The position numbers and the translations under genes are program-made. Of a DNA stretch of 64,000 nt, positions 51,532-60,599 are shown piece after piece; the first letter of the stretch is position 1, and the number at the start of each line of letters is the position of its first letter. Under the pieces are notes generated by a model that did no database searches, was not told the DNA's origin, and was given only the letters and a program-made list of their open reading frames with translations. The DNA is from JAUVPY01 sp034412795 (GTDB lineage: Bacteria; Chloroflexota; Anaerolineae; 4572-78; NAK82), in assembly GCA_034412795.1 (NCBI GenBank), contig DAOUMD010000068.1, forward strand, positions 1 to 64,000, given 5' to 3'.

Positions 51532-52689
51532 ATGTCCAACACTATGAGCAAGCTATTCGAAGCGAGCCGCAGACTGTGGATAGAGACCCAACTGGTAGCC
51601 TCTCCTTGGCTGCAGCGCACGCTCATCGAGCCGGTCCACCAGGCGCGGAGAGTCGTGCGGGTGGTTGCTAAACCTTACCTGAAGATTCATCAGTGGCACG
51701 GGCAGACTCAACGTGGGCCACTCTCGGTGTCTTTTGGCGGTGGGGGGGATGCCAGGCCTTTCTTCCGGAGCCTTCTCTTCGAGGAGCAACCTGAGGAAGA
51801 GGAATTAACTCAAGTTCCGATCTGGGATCTGGGCAGGCTGGCTGACTTGCCGGGCGATCTGGTTCTAATCGAGGCTGACAAGCGCCTGGTGAGCAGGCTC
51901 CCGCGCCAGGCAGCGCTGGTTATGCCGCCCCGCGTCCAATTTATGCTGGATGTGCGCGGAGAGTGGCGCGAGGTGGAGCTGCGCATATCGCGCAGTGTGC
52001 GCCGCCATGAGTTCCGTTTGATACGCAAATATGGGTATGAATACGACGTAAGTCACAGCGATGAGGCGTTTGATGAATTCTACACCGAGATGTACGTGCC
52101 CACTATGGCGGAGAAGCATGGTGAGTTGACCTCGTTAATTTCCAGAGAAGAAGCTTATCTCTATTTTCGGCACGGCGTGTTGCTTCGAGTGAAACGAGAT
52201 GCTGCCTGGGTTTCGGGCGGTATCTGCCAGCCCCAAAGCGATGTTGTCAATTTTAAACTGTTGGGCGTACGGGGCGCTGATGCACAGCTCATCCACGAGG
52301 GTGCCCAGGCGGCCTCCTATTACGCGGCGGTTCGCTGGTCCAACCAGGAAGGGTTCGATGCCGTCAATTTTGAGGGTTGTCGATCGTATTTAGGGAGTCT
52401 ATTCGAATACAAGCGTAAATGGGGGGCGTCTGTCAGCATCCCTGCGCACCAGTATCAGCACATGTGGCTCAAAATCCAACGCCTCACCCCGGCCGTCTGC
52501 CAGTTTTTGATAGACAATCCTTGCGTTATCCACGCTGGAGAAGGGAAACTGTACGCTCTTGTTGTAACCGACGATCTTGGCAATGTTACCCCTGAGGCTG
52601 AAGCGCAGTTACATAAGCAGTATATGACGCCGGGGCTGAGCGGCATTCTGATTCGTTCGGTGAACGATTTGAGTTCCACTTTCTTGTAG
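51532..52689 (+). CDS. GNAT/FemAB-like acyltransferase
   Basis: About 385 residues from ATG 51532. The C-terminal part has the FemAB/BioF2 pattern: SRSVRRHEFRLIRKYGYEYD, FYTEMYVPTMAEKHGELTSL, then GFDAVNFEGCRSYLGSLFEY. The N-terminal 100 residues are basic and variable. It follows the CapK-like gene closely, so the pair may activate and transfer the same group. This is the second FemAB-type protein in the block. Confidence 0.7.
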   Translation: MSNTMSKLFEASRRLWIETQLVASPWLQRTLIEPVHQARRVVRVVAKPYLKIHQWHGQTQRGPLSVSFGGGGDARPFFRSLLFEEQPEEEELTQVPIWDLGRLADLPGDLVLIEADKRLVSRLPRQAALVMPPRVQFMLDVRGEWREVELRISRSVRRHEFRLIRKYGYEYDVSHSDEAFDEFYTEMYVPTMAEKHGELTSLISREEAYLYFRHGVLLRVKRDAAWVSGGICQPQSDVVNFKLLGVRGADAQLIHEGAQAASYYAAVRWSNQEGFDAVNFEGCRSYLGSLFEYKRKWGASVSIPAHQYQHMWLKIQRLTPAVCQFLIDNPCVIHAGEGKLYALVVTDDLGNVTPEAEAQLHKQYMTPGLSGILIRSVNDLSSTFL

Positions 52690-52700
52690 AGAGATATATT

Positions 52701-52933
52701 GGTGGATATGACACCAGGGAATTCACCGCTTTTTTTGAGAACCCTCGAGGGTAATTTACCCTGCATTCTATCGGGCGAGCGCGCCTGACTACTATTCTGA
52801 CAGGCCGATCTTTCACTATGATTTTAAGACTTTTGAATGGATATGTGAGGGAATCAGTTTGAAAGTCGAGTACCTTGGGGATTGGACAATGGACCAGAAG
52901 ATGATGGTCTTTACCAAGATGGAGGTGACCTAG
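52701..52933 (+). pseudogene. Remnant of a methyltransferase-like gene
   Basis: Two short conceptual frames in tandem. 52701-52754 reads GGYDTREFTAFFENPRG then stops. From 52751 a shifted frame runs to the TAG at 52931-52933 with PAFYRASAPDYYSDRPIFHY, DFKTFEWICEG and KVEYLGDWTMDQKMMVFTKM. The YLGDW...QKMMVF end is typical of class I SAM methyltransferases in glycan loci. No start or SAM-binding region is left and the frame is broken, so it is a decayed C-terminal fragment between the GNAT gene and the MmgE/PrpD gene. Confidence 0.5.
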
Positions 52934-52937
52934 TTCA

Positions 52938-54326
52938 ATGCCTGCTCCTTACCTGACCGAGCGTCTGGCTGAGTTTGTGGCCGGCACGCATCTAAAAGAC
53001 CTGTCTCTGGCTGTGCTAGAGGCAGGTCGCAAAAGCTTGGTTGACTACCTGGGGGTTGCCATTTGCGGGTCGGCCAGGGGTGAGCTCTCACCAATGGCTC
53101 GTGCTGTGGTGAGCGCTATGCAGGGTCGCCCCGAGTGTCACCTCATCTTTGTACGCGAGAAGGCGCCCGCGACCTGGGCCGCTTTCTATAACGGCATCGC
53201 GTCCCACACGATTGAATTGGACGATGGTTACAGGCAGGGTACGATTCATCCGGCAAGTGCCGTTATACCGGCTGCTATGGCCGCTGGGGAGAGAGTCGAG
53301 GCTGACTTGGGTGCGCTTCTGCGAGCAATTATCTTGGGGTACGAGGTATCCCTGCGCATTGCTGCGGCCATTAATCCATCCCACATGTTTCGGGGGTTCC
53401 ACACCACCGGAACTTGTGGTTCTCTAGGCGCTGGTGTCGGCGTTGCTAGCGTCATGGGGTATAATACGGAGCAGGTTACTCACACTCTCGCTATTTCAGG
53501 TCTTCAGAGCGCCGGCTTTCAGGAAATGCTTCACGACAATCCTATGATCAAGCCCTTACAGCCGGGCAAAGCCGCCATGGCTGGCATCCTTTCGGCCGAT
53601 CTCGTAGCCCAGGGGGCTCGTGGCCCCAGGAGCTTGTTTGAAGGCGACAAGGGGTTCTTTAAGGGTATGTCAGACGTTCAGGATTCTGAACAGGCCGTAG
53701 AAGATGGACTCGGTGAAGACTATAAAATTCTTGGCTGTTACACAAAATCTTACCCGACTTGCCGCCATGTTCACCCGGCGATAGATCTGGCGAGTTCTCT
53801 GAAAAATCAGCATCGGATAGAGGTTAAACAGATCACAAACATCGCCATTGACACCTACTCTGTAGCGATCTCCGAGGTGGGGCAGGTTTGGCATCCTACT
53901 TCACTGGATGAAGCAATGTTCAGCTTGCCCTACGCTGTCGCCGCCGTTCTTTGCGACGGGGAGTTTACCCTTGACTCACTTCGCCCCGACCGATTTAAGC
54001 GGGAAGTGGTGAAGAATCTGGCAAACAAAGTGGTGATCAAGCTGGATCCGCATCAAGACTCGGCTTATCCAACTCATCGAGGGGCTACTGTGACCATTCG
54101 CCTGGCCGACGGGCGCGAGTTCTCGGCCCACGAAGACCTTCCGAAAGGCGAACCGGAAAACCCTCTCTCTGAGGTAGAACTGCAAAGAAAGTTCTTCGCA
54201 CTTGCCGAACCATATATAGGGGCGGGGCAGGCTGGGAAGATATGGGCGACAGTCATGTCGGGAGACTATCATGACACAACCTGCAATGCTTTGTTGGCCC
54301 TTTGCCAGCAGAAACAAAAAGGATAA
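52938..54326 (+). CDS. MmgE/PrpD family protein
   Basis: 462 residues. Family motifs: LVDYLGVAICGSARGELSPM, ASHTIELDDGYRQGTIHPAS (the HxxEhDDxxxx..HPxS signature) and FHTTGTCGSLGAGVGVASVM. Known members are 2-methylcitrate dehydratase, aconitate decarboxylase and iminodisuccinate epimerase. It is unusual inside a polysaccharide block; it might process a dicarboxylate used as a decorating group. GGAGGTGA lies a few bases upstream of ATG 52938. Confidence 0.85.
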   Translation: MPAPYLTERLAEFVAGTHLKDLSLAVLEAGRKSLVDYLGVAICGSARGELSPMARAVVSAMQGRPECHLIFVREKAPATWAAFYNGIASHTIELDDGYRQGTIHPASAVIPAAMAAGERVEADLGALLRAIILGYEVSLRIAAAINPSHMFRGFHTTGTCGSLGAGVGVASVMGYNTEQVTHTLAISGLQSAGFQEMLHDNPMIKPLQPGKAAMAGILSADLVAQGARGPRSLFEGDKGFFKGMSDVQDSEQAVEDGLGEDYKILGCYTKSYPTCRHVHPAIDLASSLKNQHRIEVKQITNIAIDTYSVAISEVGQVWHPTSLDEAMFSLPYAVAAVLCDGEFTLDSLRPDRFKREVVKNLANKVVIKLDPHQDSAYPTHRGATVTIRLADGREFSAHEDLPKGEPENPLSEVELQRKFFALAEPYIGAGQAGKIWATVMSGDYHDTTCNALLALCQQKQKG

Positions 54327-54332
54327 ACTGTT

Positions 54333-56168
54333 ATGAATATAGATCTTGCACCTCAATTGGGGTATTTCACTGTCTTTGGTTTCACAAGGTCCTCCGAAAA
54401 ACTTCGTGAATGGTCTGATCGCCTGGGTATCACCCCTAGGACTATAGATTTTGGTGATTGGGGGCACTTTTTCTTTTATACCTCCTATGGTGACGTTGAG
54501 GAGACAGAGGAGGCCATCACGCTTAAGTTGGGTTTTGTCCGTTCCCCGGTTGGATCTCCCCTCTCAGCGCAGCAAATGGTAAATCAGGGGATTGTCACGC
54601 CTCAGATGATCAACCATCGGGAGTTGCGGGGTAATGCCCTCGTCGCTTGCCTGGGAAAAACAGAGGCCAGTTTTTCCGTATATCAAACACTCTTGTCAGC
54701 CTATCAACTGCATTACGCAGTGTCAGGTGAGGACATCCTGTGCTCGGACAGCCTGCGGTGCCTCGTTGCTGCATTAGGTCACGTAGAGTTAAATGAGGAT
54801 GTCATCCCCTGGCACTTTGCGTTGTTGTACGTGCCGGGACGTTTTACTTTTTTCCGCAACGTGCAGCGTTTGCTCCCCGGTGAGCTTTTACAGTGGAAAG
54901 AGGGAAAACTTGACGTGTGCATTGCTCAGGATCTGCGTTTTGACGACGGTGGTCCCAGGTTTGACTACGTTGATGACGGTACAACTACCTTCGTGCACAA
55001 GCGTCTGAGTGGGGTGTTGCGCGCCTATATGGATGAAGTTGAAGAATCTGGAAAAGGCGGTCTGGGTAGCTTCTTATCCGGCGGCATTGACTCTTCTCTC
55101 CTTCAGCTCATCATCAATGAACAATCCTCGCAAGAGCCACGGTCGTTCACTTTTGCTCCCACAGGGGCGCCAAACTTTGAGTTCGAGATAGAGCACGCCC
55201 GGCGGGCGAGCGAAGTCTTTGGCACGGAGCATACCTTTGTCGAAATCGCTCCCCAAGACTTTCCTGACCTGCTGGTCAGGGCGACTGATATACTGGCGCA
55301 GCCCGTTATTACCGATCCAGAACCCAACAAGCTGGCCCTCGCGGAATATCTCAGCCAAAATGTCCATGACCTCCACTTCTTTGTCAATGGGCTGGCAGCC
55401 GGTACGCTTTTTGGTAGCGCACAGGCTCAAAGGGTAAAGATGCTCGATAGGCTGGGCAAGATTCCTATGTCCCAGTACGCTCTTAGAGCGATAGGGACGC
55501 TGCTTAAACCGTTCGTGTCCGGCCGCGCTCAAAGTCTGCTAAAGGCCGCAGACCTGCTGGCCCAGGCAGATAACCCCGACTCCTTCATAATCCGCATCAA
55601 CACTGTAGGGACTCATGCAGAATTCGATCTCCCACGCCGTTTCTTTGGAGATGAGGTTGTCCTAAAGGCACTCCGGTACAGGCATGACCTGGAGGCGCAA
55701 TACCTGGGTAGCAATCACCCGATCGAAAAAGCCTATGTGATATTTTTGATCACGCACGTTTACGAGGTACAAGTCCAGAGCCAACGGCTGTTTCTCTCTC
55801 AGAAGAAGGAGCAAATCTATCCCTTTACGGATGAAGACATCATCCGAATGGCCTTTGCCTTTCGGCCAGACGTGAGGTACGTCGCGCATTCCACCTATAA
55901 ATATCCGTTCAGGAGGATATTGGCGCAGAGATCGTCTTCCACAGTTGGAATGGGCCGGGAGCGCAAGGGGGGGACGTTGGTGTTTAAAGACCTCATTACC
56001 TGGATGCGATCTGGCCCGCTGCACGAGATGGTAAGGGATATTGAAGTTCCCGGCTTTATGAGTAGGAAAGAGTTTGAGAATCTCATTCAGCATCCAAACT
56101 GGTTTCTGTGGAGTTTACTGACGTTTGACATTTTCCAGAAGAGAATCCTTAATTCCCGAGGTAAATGA
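54333..56168 (+). CDS. Asparagine-synthase-like amidotransferase
   Basis: 611 residues, AAAGGATAAAC ahead of ATG 54333. The N-terminal part is glutaminase-like in fold only and starts MNIDLAPQLGYF, without an N-terminal Cys. The synthetase PP-loop is intact: SFLSGGIDSSLLQL at about 245-258. It probably forms an amide or related bond with ATP, with ammonia from solution or from a partner. It is the last gene of the dense polysaccharide run; a promoter-like region and giant surface proteins follow. Confidence 0.85.
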   Translation: MNIDLAPQLGYFTVFGFTRSSEKLREWSDRLGITPRTIDFGDWGHFFFYTSYGDVEETEEAITLKLGFVRSPVGSPLSAQQMVNQGIVTPQMINHRELRGNALVACLGKTEASFSVYQTLLSAYQLHYAVSGEDILCSDSLRCLVAALGHVELNEDVIPWHFALLYVPGRFTFFRNVQRLLPGELLQWKEGKLDVCIAQDLRFDDGGPRFDYVDDGTTTFVHKRLSGVLRAYMDEVEESGKGGLGSFLSGGIDSSLLQLIINEQSSQEPRSFTFAPTGAPNFEFEIEHARRASEVFGTEHTFVEIAPQDFPDLLVRATDILAQPVITDPEPNKLALAEYLSQNVHDLHFFVNGLAAGTLFGSAQAQRVKMLDRLGKIPMSQYALRAIGTLLKPFVSGRAQSLLKAADLLAQADNPDSFIIRINTVGTHAEFDLPRRFFGDEVVLKALRYRHDLEAQYLGSNHPIEKAYVIFLITHVYEVQVQSQRLFLSQKKEQIYPFTDEDIIRMAFAFRPDVRYVAHSTYKYPFRRILAQRSSSTVGMGRERKGGTLVFKDLITWMRSGPLHEMVRDIEVPGFMSRKEFENLIQHPNWFLWSLLTFDIFQKRILNSRGK

Positions 56169-56468
56169 CAGTTTGAGCTTGAGGCGGGTTAGCATAGAGA
56201 AGTTGTTCAGCGAGTTTCTAACTTTTTGATGAGACTCTAACCCTTTTCCTATGAGATTCATACGAAATTCTTGTACTCTTCATATACATTCTTATCGTGG
56301 TTTGTTGTGTATGCAGGTGCTTGGGCGAAATGGGTGCTCACTTGGATGGCCCTAATTCGTTGACTCTACTCGCTCATCTCTCTCCCTATCCCAAGCCTTA
56401 GATTTAAGATAGTACTTAGGAAGCCTGAGAGTGTTCTCTTTTCTTCGCAGGACTCCTTAGAAAGGATA
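56169..56468. other. Leader/promoter region of the first giant surface protein
   Basis: 300 bp, AT-rich. It holds the CTAACC motif at 56237 and a second weak CTAAC at about 56217; no gene is supported. A ribosome-binding site AGAAAGGATA precedes ATG 56469. Confidence 0.5.
56237..56263 (+). promoter_or_regulatory. CTAACC upstream motif (copy C)
   Basis: CTAACCCTTTTCCTATGAG followed by ATTCATACG, resembling copies at 20282 and 60486; about 230 bp before the gene. Confidence 0.4.
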
Positions 56469-59400
56469 ATGAGGATGGGAAATTCGATAAAGCGTATATT
56501 GTTTGTAGTGTTGTCTTTTTGTTTGATGGTCACATCCCTTACGTCAGTGGCGCCTTCAACTAAGGCTCAGGTTACTCCTGATTGGTCCTGGTTAGCGTCT
56601 GATGTGGACGGGGACGGATTGACGAACGAAGTTGAGGTTGGCGGGTGGTGCAACGCCTTGGGGTGCTTTCAGACCGACTACTTGGATGCCGACAGCGATG
56701 ACGATGGGTTGAGTGATGGCGAGGAAAAGCTATTCGAATCAGATCCTACCAGCGACGCCAGCCCTGGCATTTACGTCATTTACCAAGATTCCTTCCAGAC
56801 CAAGGAGTATTACCCTTGGCAACCATATGGACATCAATTGATCGCGCGTGGTGACGACTTTGACCCACCCCGCCCCGACTCAATTGATGTCAAGTATGGC
56901 CACGGGACCGACCTGGACGCTGTGGTGGTGCGGCGGGGCACCACCTTTTATGTCGGCGGACCATCTGGCGCCGACCTCCAGATATCAAAGAGCAATTCCG
57001 GACTGAGCACCCTGTCGAAGAGTCGGGATGTATATACGGGTAAGTGGCGGGTGACGGTGCCTTCGAGCGGCACAGTGGGCAAATATACGCTTGAGTTGGC
57101 TGGCAAGAGCCTAGATTTGTTTGTTATCTTTGAGTTGCCCAGCCCCTCGGGCGAATTAACGCAGAAGGCGATTGAGAAATTCCTATACGACGATGACTCC
57201 CAGGTAGTCTATGACAGCACATCCATATTGTTGGGCGATGATCAATACAACTATTCTTATGGTTTCGTCACCGAGGGCTATGGATATGGATTCGACAATC
57301 AGCAATACAATCGCTATATCCTGGAAGACTACGTGATTAAAGCCATCAACGGCAAAAGCAGCCAGAAATCGGCGGCTGACGCCCTGAGTAACAAGGTTGA
57401 TGCAGAAACGGTCTTCAGCAATCCTCGGGTCTTTTTTGACTCTTGGAAGGTGTTACATCCTGGCACAAATCCCAGAAATCAGTGCTCCACCATCGCAGGT
57501 CTTCTATCGGCCTTCGGCCGGACGGCTGGTATTCCGTCACGACCGGTGATGGTAGATTGGCGGAATATTTCATTTGATCACGCTACTGAAATCTGGTTGT
57601 ATGGGACTTGGCGGACGTATCGCGGTTACAACCGGCTGGAAATGACCTATCCCCCGGACAATAACAAAATCGGCTGCAGTGAGCCGCAGTGGCCGCAGTG
57701 TGGCAACAATAAGTACTACAGTCGTTCCAGTTGGGGACAAAGCTATTACAGGCCTTGGCATTCTGGCGGCGGCGGCGGCGGTAATCTGATCGTCTTGGGG
57801 GATGAAAACTGGCAGCAAGTATGGGGAGTCGGTTATCGTTGGCCAAGTTGGGATGTGGACACGATAAAGCGAGATCCCTACAGATTGGCGACTCAGAACG
57901 CAAACTACTGGGGGCACTTCGGCTGGACCAGCGAGCCAACGGACACCGGTTATCCTGGTTGGCCGTCTCCGCCCAGTAGCACAAGCACTTCAGCCACGGA
58001 AGGGATGGCGCTTGACGTACAATCCGCCGAGGTTCAACTGGGTGACGTGGTGGCCGAGTATGGCCTTGACTTGGATGGCAACGGCCAATACGATCAACTT
58101 GTGATCGAGGTGGAAGTAAGCGCCACGCAGCCTGGCTCCTACTGGCTGTTGGGCCAGCTTGGCGCCAGCCGTCCAGAGCCGAGTTTGATAGGTAGCGGTG
58201 GACTCATCGCTCAGGCATTGATCCCTCTTAATTTGGTGGAAGGGACCCAGGTCGTTCAATTGTCCTTCGGCGGTACAGACATCTCGCTGGCGCGGGTGGA
58301 TGGCCCCTATCTACTGAGAGGGATGTGGATCACCGATGTAGAAGCACCTGGCCTGGCTGAGTTTGCTAACAACAGCCTGGTTAGTCGGGAATATGCCTAT
58401 ACTACGGCTCCATACCGCTTTGAGAACTTCGAGACGTACGGCGCAATGTTGTCTGACAGTTATACACATTATGATCTCGACAGCGATGGTGATGGTCGTC
58501 CCGAAGTTCTGGTGGTGACTACCGGTATCAACGTATTCCAGCCGGGGGGTTACACAGTTGGGGCTAGTCTTTACGACAGTCAGGATAGATTCATTGCGCA
58601 CACTAGCTGGGCGGGAGCGGGACCTGAGGTGACCTTACGTTTTGAGGGTGTGGCGGGGACTTTTGGCCCTTACACGGTGCGGGACCTAGAATTGTTTAAC
58701 TCCGAGGGACAGGGTATTGACTACATCGCTGAGGCGTATACGATTGTTCCCATCCCGGCCCTGACTGGCCCCGAAACGGCTTCTTTGGATGTCTTGCCTG
58801 CTGGGGCAGAGACCCTGATGGTGCTGGGAGAAACGATAACGCCGACTAATGTTTTCAGCGAGGCGCTTGTGGCTGGTAATCTAGTGGTGGAAGCCGAGGT
58901 GCAGGTATCGGAAGCGGGGTTTTACAAGCTGGAGGCGTGGTTGACCAATGAGGATGGCGAATTGGTTACCTGGGCCGAGGGGCAGTCTACTGGTTTGGCG
59001 GTCGGCAAGCAGGTTCTGTCTCTCACCTTCGATGGCGGTGCTATCCGCACGCGCGGCTTGGCCGGGCCTTACACGGTGGTAGCGCTGAAAGTGTTGGCCG
59101 GGGATGAGGGTTATGAGGTGCTCGACAAGGTTGACGTGGCTCTGACAACACAAGCCTACACACTGGACCAGTTTGCCTCCGTCGATAGTCTTATCTTGGT
59201 CGACGCCATGGAAGATGGGGACGACCAGTGGACTGCAGATGCACCGTGGAGGATCAGTCGAGGCGTGCCCAGTCGCCTATCGCATGCCTGGTATGGCACC
59301 GATGCCGATGCCTCGCTTATGCTTGCTTTGCCCATTGATCTTTCATACAAGATGCCGGTTGTACTTCGATTCCAGACGGCTTACAACCTGGGTGGTGATG

Positions 59401-60326
59401 CAGCTAAGGGCTACGTGGAAGCCTCAACCGACGGCGCTGAGTGGGATATTTTGTCAACTATCTCTGGTGATGTATCCTGGTCAACTCAGTTGCTTGACCT
59501 GAGCGATTACTACGACGAGGAGAATGTTTACCTCAGGTTCCGTCTGGTCTCGGCTGGAGGCACCGCGAATGATGGCTGGTACATCGACGATGTGTTAGTG
59601 GCTGGCAAGATGGACACGGATGGTGATGGTCTTTCGGACCAGGACGAGGCGCTCTATGGCACTGATCCGAACAACCCGGACAGCGATGGAGATGGGATGT
59701 CCGATGGCTGGGAGGTAGAGAACGGATCCGACCCGCTGGTCAGCGACCCTGGAGACGATGTCGATGGTGACGGACTGAATAGTTTGCAGGAGTACCAGAA
59801 TGGGACCGATCCGGAGGACGCCGACAGCGATGATGATGGGCTGTCGGATGGGGACGAAGTGATCATCCATGGAACCGATCCAAACAACCCAGACAGCGAT
59901 GATGATGGGCTGTTGGACGGGGACGAAGTGACCATCTATGGCACCGATCCGAACAACCCGGATGAAGACGAGGATGGGTTGTTGGATGGGGATGAAGTGA
60001 CCATCCACGGCACGGATCCGAACAACCCGGATAGCGATGGAGATGGGCTGCTGGACGGGGATGAAGTGACCATCTATGGTACCGGTCCAGGCAACCTGGA
60101 TAGCGATGGGGATGGGATCCCCGACGGTTGGGAGGTGGCCCAGGGACTGAACCCTCTAGATGGCGCCGACGCGAATGCCGATCCCGATGAAGATGGTCTG
60201 ACGAATTGGGAGGAATTTCAGTCGCATACGGATCCCCACAATCCGGACACCGATGGGGACGGTATCCTGGATGGTTCAGATCCCTATCCTTTGCCAACAT
60301 TCTTTTTCCCGCTCATTTATAAATAG
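56469..60326 (+). CDS. Giant secreted protein with transglutaminase-like core and TSP3-type calcium repeats
   Basis: 1285 residues. Signal peptide about 1-33. An EF/TSP3-like start (DVDGDGLTNEVEVGG, then WCNALGCFQTD with two Cys) is followed by a beta domain (about 130-225). A transglutaminase-like core follows: QCSTIAGLLSAFGRTAGIPS with C339 and SFDHATEIWLYGTWRTY with H371; the usual third Asp is not clear. Three beta repeats with D-x-DGDG loops follow (about 510-860), then a jelly-roll-like domain (about 905-1045). About nine TSP3-type DxDxDGxxD repeats and a C-terminus FFFPLIYK end the protein. It is probably a calcium-rigidified surface cross-linker or protease-like protein. Confidence 0.75.
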   Translation: MRMGNSIKRILFVVLSFCLMVTSLTSVAPSTKAQVTPDWSWLASDVDGDGLTNEVEVGGWCNALGCFQTDYLDADSDDDGLSDGEEKLFESDPTSDASPGIYVIYQDSFQTKEYYPWQPYGHQLIARGDDFDPPRPDSIDVKYGHGTDLDAVVVRRGTTFYVGGPSGADLQISKSNSGLSTLSKSRDVYTGKWRVTVPSSGTVGKYTLELAGKSLDLFVIFELPSPSGELTQKAIEKFLYDDDSQVVYDSTSILLGDDQYNYSYGFVTEGYGYGFDNQQYNRYILEDYVIKAINGKSSQKSAADALSNKVDAETVFSNPRVFFDSWKVLHPGTNPRNQCSTIAGLLSAFGRTAGIPSRPVMVDWRNISFDHATEIWLYGTWRTYRGYNRLEMTYPPDNNKIGCSEPQWPQCGNNKYYSRSSWGQSYYRPWHSGGGGGGNLIVLGDENWQQVWGVGYRWPSWDVDTIKRDPYRLATQNANYWGHFGWTSEPTDTGYPGWPSPPSSTSTSATEGMALDVQSAEVQLGDVVAEYGLDLDGNGQYDQLVIEVEVSATQPGSYWLLGQLGASRPEPSLIGSGGLIAQALIPLNLVEGTQVVQLSFGGTDISLARVDGPYLLRGMWITDVEAPGLAEFANNSLVSREYAYTTAPYRFENFETYGAMLSDSYTHYDLDSDGDGRPEVLVVTTGINVFQPGGYTVGASLYDSQDRFIAHTSWAGAGPEVTLRFEGVAGTFGPYTVRDLELFNSEGQGIDYIAEAYTIVPIPALTGPETASLDVLPAGAETLMVLGETITPTNVFSEALVAGNLVVEAEVQVSEAGFYKLEAWLTNEDGELVTWAEGQSTGLAVGKQVLSLTFDGGAIRTRGLAGPYTVVALKVLAGDEGYEVLDKVDVALTTQAYTLDQFASVDSLILVDAMEDGDDQWTADAPWRISRGVPSRLSHAWYGTDADASLMLALPIDLSYKMPVVLRFQTAYNLGGDAAKGYVEASTDGAEWDILSTISGDVSWSTQLLDLSDYYDEENVYLRFRLVSAGGTANDGWYIDDVLVAGKMDTDGDGLSDQDEALYGTDPNNPDSDGDGMSDGWEVENGSDPLVSDPGDDVDGDGLNSLQEYQNGTDPEDADSDDDGLSDGDEVIIHGTDPNNPDSDDDGLLDGDEVTIYGTDPNNPDEDEDGLLDGDEVTIHGTDPNNPDSDGDGLLDGDEVTIYGTGPGNLDSDGDGIPDGWEVAQGLNPLDGADANADPDEDGLTNWEEFQSHTDPHNPDTDGDGILDGSDPYPLPTFFFPLIYK
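59850..60125 (+). repeat. Four tandem 69-bp repeats in the TSP3 region
   Basis: Four near-identical 23-residue units of the form GDEVTIYGTDPNNPDSD followed by DDGLLD. Each unit is one calcium-binding TSP3-type repeat; the DNA similarity suggests recent expansion. Confidence 0.9.
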
Positions 60327-60366
60327 GAGGCTGTTTGCCAGTAACCCTCAGGTTTAAGTGACGTGG

Positions 60367-60395
60367 AGGAGGTGACATTTAGTCGCCTCCTTTTT
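60367..60395 (+). terminator. Intrinsic terminator after the first giant protein gene
   Basis: AGGAGGTGAC (60367-60376) and GTCGCCTCCT (60382-60391) pair with one G-U and run into TTTTTC. Confidence 0.9.
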
Positions 60396-60482
60396 CTTTG
60401 ACAGTTACCCTATGCCCTGGTGGAATCCCGCCGAGGACGAAAATCTAGCGTGGCGGAGGTTGAAAACTTCTGCTACGGTTGC

Positions 60483-60506
60483 TTTCTAACCATTTTCATA
60501 GGATCT
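60483..60506 (+). promoter_or_regulatory. CTAACC upstream motif (copy B)
   Basis: TTTCTAACCATTTTCATAGG followed by ATCTTACTATAAAG; about 115 bp before the second giant gene, and after the preceding terminator, so it is the best-placed copy. Confidence 0.5.
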
Positions 60507-60599
60507 TACTATAAAGTTCGAAGATTAATCGTGTAGAATGAAGTCGTTGCAGTTCAGTTCTGTTGGCTCAGCCTATCTGAGCAATCCTGGAGGAGTAAA

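Noticed and set aside
20710..60326. PEP-CTERM/exosortase system
   Set aside because: Although the gene set resembles exosortase-linked polysaccharide loci, no PEP-CTERM tail or exosortase gene is visible.
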